A stretch of 64,000 nt of DNA from Gordionus sp. m RMFG-2023 (GCF_954871325.1 NC_088777.1:33829366-33893365); one strand, 5' to 3'. Counted from the stretch's first letter, positions 13,180 through 25,877 are shown. Notes: generated by a model not told the origin, from the letters alone. Translations and numbers: made by a program.

Positions 13180-16100
13180 TCTAATGCCCTTAACCATTAA
13201 GCAAAGGTGCAAGTATTGCGTAAAAGCCTATTCAAGAATTATTTGCAAAAAATGTAATACTTATTTATGCGTAAATAATAAACGAAATTTTATGTCATTT
13301 CATATGAAATAAAAAATTTTTGTCCATTGATGACAATTGGAATCATTAAATATCATTTTATAGATATACTCAAAATAAATTTTTTGGATTGAATGTGTTA
13401 TGTGTCTGTAATAAATATCTCTTAGAAAAAAAGTTGGGCTTACTCAAAAATAACCCAAATAAAACTAAGCAGTTTTAAATGTTAAACTATAAACCAGAAT
13501 GGAACCGTGTTATACCTATAGGTTCTACACCCTTTTTGAAGTAAAGCTTATATATCAAATTAAATTATTAAAATGGAGGAGATTCATTATTAAGCAAATT
13601 TAAAAAGTTTAAATAAAGATTATATATAAAATTAAATTATAATAATTACATTAACAGTTAATAATTATATATATATATTGTAAATGGTTACAGACTAAAT
13701 TTACTTATTCAAAATATAACTAGTTAAAGCCCCCCCCCCCTCCAACAAATAGGTAACTAGACATGAACTAGAACGTTATTACTCAGGTCTATTAAGCTAT
13801 TCTTGTAAAGTGTTGTATCTGGAATGGGGGAGGGGGGGGGTGGGCACGCCTACCTCCAATTTCTTCTCTCTCGTGAATATATTTGGATAGTGGTTAAAAA
13901 TTTCTTAAATATACAGAACTGTATTGAAGAAAATCCGCTAAGAGTAGGAATGTGCTAATATTTATGATTTCTTCAAATTTAGATTTTAATAAAATGCTCG
14001 AGGCTAAAGTGATAATTCTAGGATAAAGATTTGGTTTCGCCATTTTTTAGGCAGCAAATCGGCTTAAATGAAGCATTTACCCATAGTACTACGAAGATGC
14101 TACTGTTAGGTAATATTTTTGGGTGTTATTTCTACTAAAGTAAAGCCTTAATAGATAAATAAATGACTTGGGACGCAAAGAAATTCACGTTTAAATGACT
14201 ACTTTCTGCTTTAGATAAGATACTTATCAGCCTTTTTATGTTTTTGAGGAGATTTTGGAAATGCGTTTAACATCTGAGCCAATATATTTGCAAATAAATG
14301 AGTTGTCTGACTTCATTTGATACTCTGAGAAAACTTATTTTAAAGGATGTAGAAATCATAGTAAAATAAGGTTAATATAATTACCAGTGTAATTATTTGT
14401 ATATTGTAGGACAAAGAAAATAATTTTCAACCCTTCTTTATAATATAAAGTTGTGGAACAAAAATAATTTGATATTGGATGGGATTGTCCAAGCAGGCAA
14501 TTAATTTGAAATATGGTAATATAAAATTCAATTTTATACCTGTGTACCCACCCGATTGAATTTTTTTTAAATACATAGTAGCTCCTAAATTTATTTATTT
14601 TAAAAGTTGGAAATTTTTATTTAAGTTATTAATTTATAAACACTTTTAAAAATTAGGTAAAAAATGATAAAATTTAAATAATATAATTTGTAAAAATAAA
14701 CTTAAAGATAAATAATAGCTTCTCAATAAGTTGTATAATAAAGCATAATCGAAATAAAGGGTCGGCGTGATCACGTGTCATCCTTATCAAATATAACTAG
14801 GGGCGGTGTGGAGTCGGAAAATAGTTTATAAGGAAATTGAATTGATATTTCTTTATGTTTAGATGAACTTATAAACTGCAGGAATGGATAAGAAATTTAA
14901 AGACAATTAAACAACCATTCATTTATTTATTCCTGTAAAAGCTTTTATTCCATATTGTCTTAGAAATTTCTATATTCAATGTTGGCTCCATCACTTTACT
15001 TTGTTTCATTTTTCTTGGGACCACTCTCTTTTATCATTTCTACATGCTTTTTATCTAAGTTTTCAATGTGCTATGTTTTCTCCACTAGGGACCTTTCAAT
15101 CAATGGCTAATCATAGTATACATCAGTAGTTTGTAATGGTTATCAAACTACAAAAATGTTAATTTATTAATCTTGTTTTGTTAATACTATATCTCTAGTG
15201 ATTCTAAATCTTTCAGTAGCTGCCTGATTATCATTTCGCTTTCGCTGGGATCCTCTTTTTCTTTACTAGTCTTTGTATGAGCCTTATAATAACTAGATTA
15301 ATATAGTACCCCTTTCTTCCACCTTATGAACATCCTTATGTTTTCCCCTTATATGGTCATACTTTCTTAGAGAAAACTTTTGTCAAATCCTCTCATTTAA
15401 CTCATTCCCAATTAAATTTCTCCAAATGAAAGTGCTTATATACCATCTTTATTTATTAAAATATGTATTAATTGTTAAATCTAATGCCTAAATTTTAGTA
15501 ACCGTCTTCTCTTTCGTTATTCATCTTACTAACTCATATCTCTATGATAGCTCACAAATCCTTTTATCTTCTTATCCATATGATCATTCAAATTAGGATC
15601 CATTATGAATATCATATTTACTAAATAAGTCTTTATTTACTTCTCTAATTTTTTCTTTCGTTTTTATTATTTTTAAAAATCCTGTTAAGCGCATAACCAC
15701 AAACAGCATTCAAAACTAACTGATCATCTCTTAATATTTATTCCATTAACTATTGCCTTTTATAAAACTTCAAAAAGAAATCTTCAATTCTTAGCTAAAC
15801 CTGCATATTTCCTGAAAATTTATTGAAAGGGAAAAAGAATATTCCCCAAATTTACAATTTTTTAAATATATTTAAAAATCGTTTAAAATAATTAAATTAT
15901 TTTTCTTATAAAAATGATGAATAGCTTAAATACATTCTGTATAAAATAGATTACTTATGTATTTTTGAAAATTGTTGGTTACAATTTAAGCAATATCATT
16001 AATTCCCATAAATTTCCGTTAATTCCTAGTTATTCCAAAATTCCTATGGGAAAGTTATTGCAATAAAAATTCCCAAGAATTTTCCAACCTGGCTAATCAC

Positions 16101-16480
16101 AACCTAACATTAGTTGTCGAAATCTCCTATAAATTTCGTTTTTTTATATATAAGGAATTTTAATTTTTCCATGTTTCAACCGTGTAGCGAGATTCTTCTT
16201 CCTCTAATCACTAATACACCATGACGGGCTGTCGAGTGGGCAACATAATGTTAACTTATCAATTTTATGCTGTTTTAAATATATTTAATGTTTTAGATGG
16301 TTGAGTGCCACCGTTTTATTAGTCTTAACAACAATACGGCTTTATTACTCATTGATCATCTATATTTTACCAACTTGTTTTGCTGTTCAGCTTGAAGACA
16401 CACGAATTCCCATTTGTCACCCAATTTTATTTGGATCTTTTCTAAATTTTCCTAATTTTGTTACAAAAAATATAAATAAT
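13180..16480. other. AT-rich region without recognisable gene
   Basis: No supported coding region. It contains a C-run at about 13729-13742 and a G-run at about 13827-13841, which could be ends of an unrecognised small transposon. 14950-15850 is markedly pyrimidine-rich on the plus strand. Around 16010-16100 several short AATTCC/GGAATT-like words recur. Confidence 0.45.
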
Positions 16481-16525
16481 TGTTTTACAAAATATTGTTT
16501 TACAAAATATTGTTTTACAAAATAT
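16481..16525 (+). repeat. 15 bp tandem repeat, three units
   Basis: TGTTTTACAAAATAT is repeated three times in succession. It gives a repeated peptide (CFTKY) in the 94-codon frame at 16301-16585. That frame has no other sign of being a gene. Confidence 0.9.
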
Positions 16526-18690
16526 ATAAATAATTGTTTGATTATTATTCTATGTCATTATTTTTTAATAGCTTTATTATTGTAAAAAATGGTGTCATAA
16601 TTTTAAAAACTGCTATTACAAATTTAAATTTTTTAATAAAATTTTTAATAAATCATTTTGATAATACAAAAGATTAATATTTTAAAATTTCATATTGAAA
16701 CATTATTTTTTTATTAAGAATTTAAAATTTATTTTTGAAAATTTCAAAAATTGAAGATCTCCCTAAAATAAACTAATCTAATTCGATTTGGAGCTAAATA
16801 CAGATAGATGGATCACTAGAATATTATAAGAATAAATATTGAATATAAACACAAGTGGACCTTGTCTATTTTTTAGAAATTTCTCAGTTTAAAAAAAAAT
16901 TTCCCTAAAATACCACTCCTATTTGGAGGTAGAATATAGTACGTTATTTTTTGGTCCCTATCGTAAAACTCAACAGTTTAATTTAGAAGCCACACATTGA
17001 AAAAATTATTTATCCAAATCTTATTATGAATGTGTAATATTCAAACAAAATTCGAAATCACTTTTGATTGTTTTCGGATTTATTTTTAAAAAAATAACTA
17101 GGTCAGCTCTAAAACTATAATTTATTTTTCTTAGGCCGTTTTCATAGTGGAGACTGACATCCGATCCATCAATAATCCGTCAAAAGTCAATTTTATTAAA
17201 GATGATATAAATGTTCATTACTTTGACTTGAATATCTTAATGGATACATGATTAGAGACGGATCATAGAGAATACTATGAAAGCATCCTTAGCCACAACT
17301 GTCTGTTTTACAGTTATATCTAAATATATTAAAGATTACGAAAAGGATTTCAAATTCAGAGTAAATATAACTTAATCTAGACTTAACCACTGTTAAAATT
17401 ATATTTAAAAAAAACTTATTAATTGGATTACTTTAAATAATCTATTCTATATTTATTTTTTAATTATCAAAATTAAGTCAAAAATTTTGAAGTAAACTTA
17501 TTTAGATGAAAGGAAAATCACAATATTTATAGAGCGGGAAAGTTTTATTTAAAACACTTTACTTCTTCATAAGGCTCTAACGGCACGTTATCTTTGCTAT
17601 TATCTAAATTACGTTTGACTAGATAGATCGCTAAATTAATTTGTTAAATATATGTCATTATATGATAAAAAAATAGGATTAAATGAGAATAAACATTCAA
17701 GGAATCAGAGTTCGAAGCCGGGACCAGAATCGAGAACAATCGAAACCACATTAAATTTATGAATCGGAACCTAGAACCCTTTTTTCACAATTGGGAACTA
17801 GAACTAAAACTAACCACTTTTTAAAAAATAATAAGAGCGATCATATTTCATGTTGCAAATTTTGGGAGGGGGAAGGGGGAAAGGAAGGAAAATGCGTTAT
17901 ATCACCGTAATCCGTATCTTCATTATTGAGGTTATGTGAAAGCCAGAAAAATGATGTTTGGAAGCGGTAAAGTGTACTATCATCCTTGACAGTCAAATTT
18001 TTCATATCGTTAACTGGGAATATATAGCCTAATTTGCAGATCGAATTTGCTAAATGCAATGCTTCTAAAAATAAAAATTATAATAAAATTTTTAATTCAA
18101 TGGTTTTTAAAAAGAATTCTTTTAATCAAATTTATATTATTTATAGCTGTAAATATTTGTAAATTTAGCTTATTTGTTAAATTACTCTTTAAATAAAACA
18201 AGGATACTTAGCATTTAGACTTTAATTCTCATATTTACTAAATAGAGTGTTTACTATAATTTTGTATTTCTCTCTGATGGTGGAATATGGATGTATAATT
18301 TTTCCTTCCATCCTTTTTATTCTTACAGAAAGTTAAATCACTCAAAACTTTATAAAAATTAAAATTATTTACCGGTGTCTTCTATATCAAATTTTTCTAG
18401 TAACCATTCGATTAGATCATACCCTAGAATATTTGTTTGATAAATAAAAATGTTTTAAAATGAATAAATGGAAAAATATAAAACGAAATATACTGTAACT
18501 AAATTTTAGCTGAGGGAGGGGGCACTTATGGACCACACTTTAAAAAAATAAATATTTCGATCATATTTTTTCTACTATTATCCTTTTCTACAGGGCTTCT
18601 ATCACTGCCAATTTTAGTATAAGGGGGGGGGGGGTAAAAGCAATATAGTTTATGAGGGGGGGGATTGCTTTTCTTATGCACTAATGTCTG
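16526..18690. other. AT-rich region without recognisable gene
   Basis: I see no coding region. At 17700-17820 there is a patch of GAAC/GAATC-rich sequence, and a G-rich patch follows near 17860-17890. G-runs also occur near 18625-18665. Confidence 0.45.
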
Positions 18691-18982
18691 GTTTCATCCT
18701 TTTTAAAATAGAATTTGCAATAGGAGCATATGCAGTGAACTAAACCTCATGTATGCAATTTACATTTTAGTAAAATATAAATAATTTAAATAACTGAATT
18801 TTAGAAGCGTAATTTTATGTAATATTAAAGGCGTGGTTTTATCCTTTTTAAAATAGAATTTGCAATAGGAGCTTATTATATGAATTAAGCCTCATGCAGC
18901 AAATTATTTTAGTAAAATATAAATAATTTTAAATAACTGAATTTTAGAAGCGTAATTTTATGTAAAATTAAAACTTTTTAAA
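18691..18982 (+). repeat. Tandem duplication of ~145 bp
   Basis: Two units begin at 18691 and 18836 with GTTTYATCCTTTTTAAAATA and end with TTTTAGAAGCGTAATTTTAT. They differ by scattered substitutions and short gaps. Neither unit has coding character. G-runs lie just upstream. Confidence 0.85.
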
Positions 18983-20457
18983 TGATAATTCAAAATTTCT
19001 GGCTAGAGATGGAAAATTTAGTGGGCGAGGGGAGCCGCTCCCAAATGCACTCTGTAGTTAAGGGTCTGAATTTATAATATAAAGTATGGTATAATAAACT
19101 ACTTCATCACAGGAATATCAAAAATTTCGGATTGGAAATATTTTTTTCAAACATAGCGCAAAACTAAAGCCAAAAATATTTTTAGGAAATTATACCCCGG
19201 CCAAAAGTGCGTACGGAAATTATGCTATTTCCATGTATACATAATAGTGATATTTTTTCTTCTTGATATTTTTTTTATCCCATTTATAATTATCTTTTGA
19301 ATCAAGTTCAACCCTTTCCCATAACAAATAATCAGATTATAATATTACTCTATTTCTTAATAGTTATGTGTAAATAAGACAAAGTGAAAGTAGTTTTGCT
19401 AGCGCGGGGGGGGGGGGGGATCATTAAATTCTTATTTCTTTCCAAAATTAGCAAAAAAGGGGAAATTGTATGTTAAGAAATAATATTCTTACATAGTAAA
19501 AATCTTGCTATTAGGTCCTCATCATGAGTAGTATGTAGTTTGGGCATAAAAAGCTATTTTATATTAAGCCCTTTATAAACATTTCTTTGTTTATAAAATT
19601 ATTTTGGTGAGGAAATAAAATTCACCAGTATTGTTTTTTAGATTGACTTTAATGAAGGATAATATTAGACAAAATTGCACTTTTGTCAAATCCATTGCAG
19701 TATAGAACAACTACATGAAAGGTCATATTAATTTGTCAAAGCAAGTGAAAAATTTAGACATTTTGAGGAGAGTGGTTTCAATTAATATAACAAGTGAAGC
19801 ATAAAAATGCCTATCTTTTCAATCAGAAAAAACATTATCACTCTTACCACGATTGAAGTTAATTGAAAAGATAAATAAATATATGAACTTTAGACTAAAT
19901 ATCTTTTAAATTTTGAGAAAAATACAAATAAAATTATAAATATTTAATTAATCCATTTAATTTATTAGATTAGAACAATATTGTCCTCTTGAAAATCTAA
20001 TCTGCGCATGGCATGCATGAAGGTGAACAAAGAATATCTTATTTATCAAGATCTATATATTCTACAATCCTAATAAATTTCATAATTTTATCTTGCATAT
20101 TTAATATGTTTAATTGTAATATCTTGGTTATGTAATCATAGGGTCTTCACGGACTCACTCTCTAGAAAAATAATTTGAAAAAAATGAATGTGATCCACAA
20201 TATATTTGAATTTTGCAAGATTACATTAAAAATTTTTTGAATAAAATATTATATAAATATGTATATTGTATAAATATCGATACTAGAGAATATTTCAATA
20301 TATACCAGAATATTGGTATAGAAATTTGCCTTTCAAATTTCTTATCAATTCACGGCTTCATATAGCCTATCGTAATTCATCGTTTATAATAAAATTTAGT
20401 TTTTTATTTTAGTCTTTTTTAAAATATATATTTACATTTTTTTGTTTTAACATATAT
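18983..20457. other. AT-rich region without recognisable gene
   Basis: No supported gene. A G-rich patch at about 19020-19050 and a run of G at about 19406-19420 are present. These resemble G-runs found near hAT ends elsewhere in the window, but no matching terminal repeat was identified. Confidence 0.45.
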
Positions 20458-20677
20458 GTCGTAATTTTTAAAGGGATCATGACTATCCGGGATCTTCACG
20501 GGATTTAAAGGGATCCCTTTAAAATTTCAATTTTTAAAGGATAAAAGAACTATACGGTATTATCACGTTTTAATCGTGATAAAGAGGAATCTTATTTTAA
20601 AAGCGTTTTCCATGAGTTTCGTTGCGTTTTTTAATTTTCTATGTTGTTTTTTTGGCCTTATGATATAAGATATGTCT

Positions 20678-21830
20678 AGGGTATCAATCGATAGCTAATC
20701 AAAAGATCTATTCAACTGGAGGTCAATATCTGCCCCATCATGGGCGGTCTAGAGGGGTAAAGGTGGAGGGGGGGGAGGGAGGGTATAAAAAATAATTTTT
20801 TTTGATATGGGTATCAATCGATAGCCAATCAAAAGATCTATTCAACTGGAGGTCAATCTCTGCCCCATAATAGACGGTCTAGGGGGTGGGGGGGGGAGTG
20901 GGGGGGGGGGTATAAAAAATAATATTTTTTGATATGGGTATCAATCGATAGCTAATCTAAAGATCTATTCAACTGAAGGTCAATCTCTGTCCCATAATGA
21001 GCGGTCTGGGGGGTGGGGGGGTGTAAAAAATAATTTATTTGATATGGGTATCAATCGATAGCTAATCAAAAGATCTATTCAACTAAAGGTCAATTTCTAC
21101 CCCAAAATGGGCGGCCTAGGGGGGGGTGGGGGGATGTAAATTTTTTTTTTGATATGGGTATCAATCGATAGCCAATCAAAAGATCTATTCAACTGGAGAT
21201 CAATGTCTGCCCCATAATAGGCAGTCTAGGAAGTGAATGTGGGGGTGGGGGGGGGGGTTGTAAAAAAATATTTTTTTGATATGGGTATCAAATCGATAGC
21301 TAATCTGAATATGGTTTGACTGAAAGTCTTCATTCTTAATCTTGATAGGTACAACTCGTTGTGGGGCGCGCGCATAAGGGTGAGCCGTGCGGGTAGGGGG
21401 TGGGGGGTGTAAAAAAAATATTTTTTGATATGGGTATCAAATAAAAGCTAATTTTAATATGGTTTGACTGAAAGTCTTCATTCTTGGTCTTGACAGGTAT
21501 GACTTGTTGTGGGGTGTGGGTGTAAGGGTGAGGTGTGAGGGTAGGGGTGGGGTGTAAAAAAATATTTTTTGATATGGGTATCAAATAAAAGCTAATCTTA
21601 ATATGGTTTGACTGAACGTCTTTATTCTTGGTCTTGATGGGTATGACTTGGTCTCAGGGGTGGGGGTAGGGGGGCTGTAAAAAATAATTTTTTTTGATAT
21701 GGGTATCAAATAGCTAATTTTAATATGGTTTGATTGAAAGTCTTTATTCTTGTTCTTGATGGGTATGATTGGCCTTGATGGGTATGACTTGGTTTGGGGG
21801 GGAGGGGTCAACATGTTAACAAAATGTCTA
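20678..21830 (+). repeat. Left-arm tandem array with phased G-tracts
   Basis: About nine units begin near 20678, 20808, 20931, 21042, 21151, 21277, 21427, 21570 and 21698. Two flavours exist. The outer one has ATCGATAGCTAATCAAAAGA then TCTATTCAACTGGAGGTCAA. The inner one has CAAATAAAAGCTAATTTTAA then TTTGACTGAAAGTCTTCATT. Each unit ends in a G-rich tract, often with four or more G-runs, followed by TGTAAAAAATA. The flavours switch once, between 21277 and 21427. Confidence 0.85.
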
Positions 21831-21925
21831 GTTGGATAGAATTTACAGAAATAAAAGCGAATGAAGATAAAACAATTTTTTAAATCTTTTTTCGGTTCCA
21901 ATCCTGAACTTGAAATATATAATAT

Positions 21926-22560
21926 GCAGTGTTCTATATTAGCACGATATTCCATAGCTATTTTTTTTAGTATCGATATCTTTAGCGAGCAACATTTTTT
22001 TAAAAAGAGAGATAACGGTAGCCGTTACTAAATAAATAGCAAAAATTATTATAACAATTTTATAATTAATTCTAAAATCATAATCTTTTATTTTTATTTT
22101 ATTTTAAAATTTAAATTTACATTTAAAAATATGCAAAATATAATTTTCAAAAAAATAAAATTTTTTAAATGTCGACAGTATAGAATGATAATGAAAATAA
22201 TTTTGGTACAGATCATATCGACAAAGGAATATCCTTTGAAAATGATGATGAAATGGAATTTCCTTTTCCTTATTTCACAAATTATTTTAATCTCGATAAA
22301 AAAAATTAACACAATATATAAATTTTGCTGTCATATGTGGCCGAGGTTTTATCATGAAACAAAACTAGTTGCTTCAACTTGAGAAAACATTTAAAGGTAA
22401 TATATCAACCAAAAATTAATATCAATGTATAGCTCAATTCTTAATCTTTAAAAAAAATTAGAGCATCTATAATAGTTTTTGAGTTAGATGAGTTTAGGTG
22501 AAAGTTGATTTTCTGGCCTTAAACATACTATATTTCAACTGGCCATAAGATAGTAAATTT
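21926..22560 (+). mobile_element. hAT end (AGTAGCG family) captured in the foldback core
   Basis: It starts with CAGTGTTCTATATTAGCACG and continues with sequence collinear with the complete hAT at 59491-60690. Shared landmarks include TTTAGCG, AATTCTAAAATCATAATCTT, AATTTTGGTACAGATCATAT, and AGTTTTTGAGTTAGATGAG. About 630 bases remain before foldback repeat sequence resumes (ATGGGTATCTAATAAAT near 22563). The right terminal repeat is absent. The same left junction occurs in foldback copy 3 at 51967. Confidence 0.7.
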
Positions 22561-22989
22561 TTATGGGTATCTAATAAATAGTAATTAAAAAATCTTTTGA
22601 TTATATTAATTTTATCAGGCTAAGCGGGCATCCTAAGATATAATGAATATTATTATTCACGCAGAACATAAACATGGGTATTAAATAAAAGTTAAATACA
22701 TTTAGACTTCATTATTAAATACAATTATAAGCTGGGGTTAAATATAGTGATTGCTATTTATAAACTCATTGTAGCCTAATGATAAAATTATTTGCTAGCA
22801 ACTTAATCTAATTTGTAATATTTTTAAATCTCAAAATTTCGGCTATATTTGAAACTATCAATTCACAAATTTTAAAATGACATTATAAATTTTTCTTATT
22901 GCAGTTATAAATTATTGCACTTCTTTATAAGCAAATCATCTATATTATAATATTTTTTTTCAAGCAATATAATCAACAACATATTTTAT

Positions 22990-23590
22990 TGATTTCGATA
23001 AATAATTTAAAATATATCCCCCCAGACCAAGTCATACCCATCAAGACCAAGAATGAAGACTTTCATTCAACCCCTATTAAAATTAGCATTTATTTGATAC
23101 CTATATCAAAAAAAAATTTTTATACTCCCCCCCCCCCACTTCCACCCCTGAGACCAAGTCATACCCATCAAGACCAACAATAAAGACTTTGAATCAAACC
23201 ATATTAAAATTATTTGATACCAGTATCAAAAAAAATTATTTTTTACACCCCCCTCTACCCCCACCCCTGAGACCAAGTCATACCCATCAAGACCAAGAAT
23301 GCAGACTTTCAGTCAAACCATATTAAAATTAGCTTTTATTTGATACCCATATCAAAAAATTATTTTTTACATCCCTCACCCCCCCCCCCCCACTCAGACC
23401 GCTCATTATGGGGCAGAGATTGACCTTCAGTTGAATAGATCTTTTGATTAGCTACGATTGATACCCATATCAAAAAAATTATTGTTTACACCCCCCCCCC
23501 CCCCCCCACAACTACCCCCCTAGACCGCCCATTATGGGGCAGAGATTGATCTACAGTTGAATAGATATTTTGATTAGCTATCGATTGATA
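22990..23590 (-). repeat. Right-arm tandem array, inverted relative to the left arm
   Basis: Units run in the opposite sense to the left arm: TTTGATACCCATATCAAAAA, then a poly-C tract, then GACCAAGTCATACCCATCAA and GACTTTCAGTCAAACCAT, then in the outermost units GACCGCCCATTATGGGGCAG and GAATAGATCTTTTGATTAGC. The order of flavours mirrors the left arm. It has five units compared with about nine on the left, so the arms are unequal in length. Confidence 0.85.
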
Positions 23591-23599
23591 CCCAATACT

Positions 23600-24619
23600 C
23601 ATTGGCGTACGCAGCGGGGGGGGGCAGGTCTTTTGGATACATTTATAACCCAAGTAAATGAAAGGTTTTTAAATAATCAAGAAGTACTTATTAATCTGCA
23701 GATATTACTTCAGCAAAGCCCTCTGAACCTTTTTCAGATGGTGATAGAAAAAAAATAAAATATTTGAAAGATTTTTATCATGAAGACATTAATGTATCTC
23801 ATGATGCTTTATTTGCTGAATGCCAACTATGGTATAAAAGATTAACTATGGTTGATATAGTCCCAAAAAATTGCTATGGATGCTTTCCATCATTTCAAAC
23901 ATTTTTTAGGTTATTTTCCCAATATATTGAAATCATTATATATATTAGCAACTCTTCCCATTAGTACTGCAACTAATGAGAGGACATTCTCTTCTTTAAG
24001 AAGATTAAAAACGTACCTAAGAAGTACAACTTCTGAAAGTAGGTTGAATGGTCTGGCCCTTTTGAATATTCATAGGCATTTGACGCCAAACACGGATGAG
24101 ATAATTAAAAAATTAGCTCACTCCCAACGAAGATTGGATTTTACATTATAAAAATATAATGTTCTATAATATTTTTTGTACTATCATTTTTTAATGTCTT
24201 ATATATTTTTCTTTTACATAAAAAATATAATTATTCATATTTCCAACATTTCGATTTTTTATACTTTATATATAAATTTTAAAGGCTCAAAAAAATTTAA
24301 ATTTCTATTATGGATTATTTATTTTATAGTCATCATTTGCTGGTTATATCCACTTAATATTTTATAATTCAGATTTATTTAAAGTATTTATATGCCGCCG
24401 GTTATATCCGTTTAATATTTTTTAAATCAAATTTATTTTTATATACCGGTTTATATATTTAATTTTTTATAATTCATATTAATTTAAATTTGTATATTAG
24501 AAATAGTTATTAGTCCTAATAAATTTATGCTTGATATTTTTAAATACCAATAATTTTATTTAAAAACATTTTAATTTTCCTACACCCCCCCCCACACTAA
24601 ATTCCTGCGTACGCTACTG
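23600..24619 (+). mobile_element. hAT (TTF/ZMYM type), internally deleted 1,020 bp copy nested in foldback
   Basis: The ends CATTGGCGTACGCAGCG and (inward) CAGTAGCGTACGCAGG bound 1,020 bp. Flanks CCAATACT (23592-23599) and TCTATACT (24620-24627) agree at 6 of 8, a decayed target duplication. It interrupts foldback sequence that is continuous as TTGATACCCT...AGACATATC in the palindrome at 38.5 kb. Only the C-terminal third of the transposase remains, fused close to the 5' end. The 3' subterminal part shares the GGTTATAT repeats of the copy ending at 3375. Confidence 0.9.
23640..24151 (+). pseudogene. hAT transposase C-terminal fragment
   Basis: The best frame, 23876-24151 (91 codons), carries ATNERTFSSLRRLKTYLRST, then SRLNGLALLNIHR, ending SQRRLDF. 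This is the C-terminal dimerisation domain (Dimer_Tnp_hAT) of the TTF/ZMYM group. Upstream frames at 23570-23758 and 23764-23964 hold the preceding residues (ITQVNERFLNN, FYHEDINVSHDALFAECQLW) but lie in other phases, so the gene is broken at least twice. The N-terminal zinc finger and most of the catalytic region are absent. Confidence 0.85.
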
Positions 24620-24842
24620 TCTATACTAGACATTTCTTATGTCATAAGGCCAAAAAAAACAAAATTGAAAATTAAAAAACGAACGAAACTCGTGGAAAAC
24701 GCTTTTAAAAGATTCCTCTTTATCACGATTAAAACATGATAATCTCGTATTATCATTTCTTAATTTAAAACCCTAATTTTTTAGTTATCCCTAAAATCCC
24801 GTGAAGATCCCGGATAGTCATGATCCCTTTAAAAATTACGAC

Positions 24843-25837
24843 ATATATTTAATGAATATATATTGCTATGTTATATAAATTTAAATTATTTTAAGAAAAT
24901 GAATTAAATTTATCAAAATTTTCATTGTGCAAACATAAGATGAATTAAAATTTAGCCCCTTCCCCGTAAGGCCACCACTGCCTCTAATAAATTGCTTTTG
25001 ATGATTTTATAAATATGGAACACACAAATATATTTATCTTACAGATATCGAATTACTATGCTACTTTATTTTATACCCATTTTTATTAGGGAAGCATATT
25101 GACCTTTATCACTAGTATATAAAATCTTCAGTTTAAACGTTCAAAGATTTTTTGCTTAAAATTTTTGGCAAGAATAAAATATTCAAAATGTCTTTTTGTT
25201 CAAACTCTGAATTATTGATTATATGCTCTTTAAAATTTTAAAAAGTGCCTAGGGATAATTATTTATTGGAAATTTTATATAAGAACAGCGGAAAATGAGT
25301 TTCCATTAAATTGTTAATTAGCCGACTATTTGGAGGATTTGATTTCCCTTTTGAGGGCCGTTGGCTTGGTTATGCTATACTTCTTATGTAACATATAAGT
25401 TCCTATTTTTATAAAAAAATTTATCAGTGATCTAACAAGAAAAGGCAGTTATCTTCATTCTAGAACTTTACATTTGTGAAAGGGAGATAAGTGTTTTAAT
25501 GATTTAATTATGACTGTCTTTTATATGGATAATAAATCAATATAAATGGGAACCAAATAATAAAATAAGCGTTAAGAAATTAAATTTTGGGTATTTAAAT
25601 AATATTATCCAAGCTATTGCAAACAATAATCTATATTACCACAATTTTTTTGACATATTACATTTAATGATTACTTTTCCTTTGAGTTGGCGGGCTTCTT
25701 TTATATACATATTTTGAAAGAATAAGCAGAATAATTTCAAAAAAAAAATCAAAAATACTTTAATAGAATTTCCATAGACGGAACCTGGCCAAAAACCAGG
25801 GAAATGGAGGTCTGGGAGCTTCATTCTCCAAATAATT
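24843..25837. other. AT-rich stretch, possible hAT scraps
   Basis: No gene is supported. At about 24953-24990 the minus strand reads GCAGTGGTGGCCTTACGGGG, which resembles a hAT terminal repeat, but no partner end was found. Confidence 0.35.
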
Positions 25838-25877
25838 TTTGAACCCCCCCCCCTTCCCGATTCTGGCTACGTCACTG
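25838..25877 (-). repeat. Solo hAT terminal repeat
   Basis: Read inward from 25877 the sequence is CAGTGACGTAGCCAGAATCG, then a poly-G run. This closely resembles the CAGTGGCGTAGCCAGGAT end of the element at 10678. The matching other end was not located, so this is the end of a truncated or unrecognised element lying to the left. Confidence 0.55.

Larger units (their letters stand above)
20458..24842. mobile_element. Foldback-type element, copy 1 (with nested hAT)
   Basis: The outer ends are inverted: GTCGTAATTTTTAAAGGGAT at 20458 and its complement ending in ATTACGAC at 24842. Moving inward, both arms carry the same landmarks: CTATCCGGGATCTTCACGGG, a TTATCACGTTTTAATCGTGA-like hairpin word, AAAGCGTTTTCC, then an array of ~110-140 bp tandem units. 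Arms are 20458-21830 (left, G-rich tracts) and about 22990-24842 (right, C-rich tracts). The right arm is split by a 1,020 bp hAT at 23600-24619. The core, 21830-22990, contains no transposase frame, only a fragment of another hAT. Foldback elements are known for long repeat-bearing inverted arms; assignment to that class is by architecture. Confidence 0.8.

Noticed and set aside
16301-16585. 94-codon hydrophobic frame
   Set aside because: It owes its CFTKY repeats to a 15 bp tandem repeat and its hydrophobicity to A/T-rich sequence. No start context, homologue or neighbour supports it.
17700-17830. tRNA-like GTTCGAAG word
   Set aside because: No acceptor, D-arm or anticodon stem can be drawn around it.
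20678-21830. CRISPR-like array, because repeated ~110-140 bp units occur
   Set aside because: The units are contiguous tandem repeats with no unique spacers, they are inverted on the other side of the core, and the DNA is eukaryotic in character.
21336-21955. Two minus-strand frames rich in Pro, Thr and Tyr
   Set aside because: They are read-through of the foldback tandem units; the same words recur as non-coding units on both arms.
22094-22382. Overlapping frames of 72 and 83 codons on opposite strands
   Set aside because: They fall in the captured hAT piece, are rich in Ile, Lys and Phe, and carry no motif; the matching sequence at 59.6-59.9 kb is interrupted differently.
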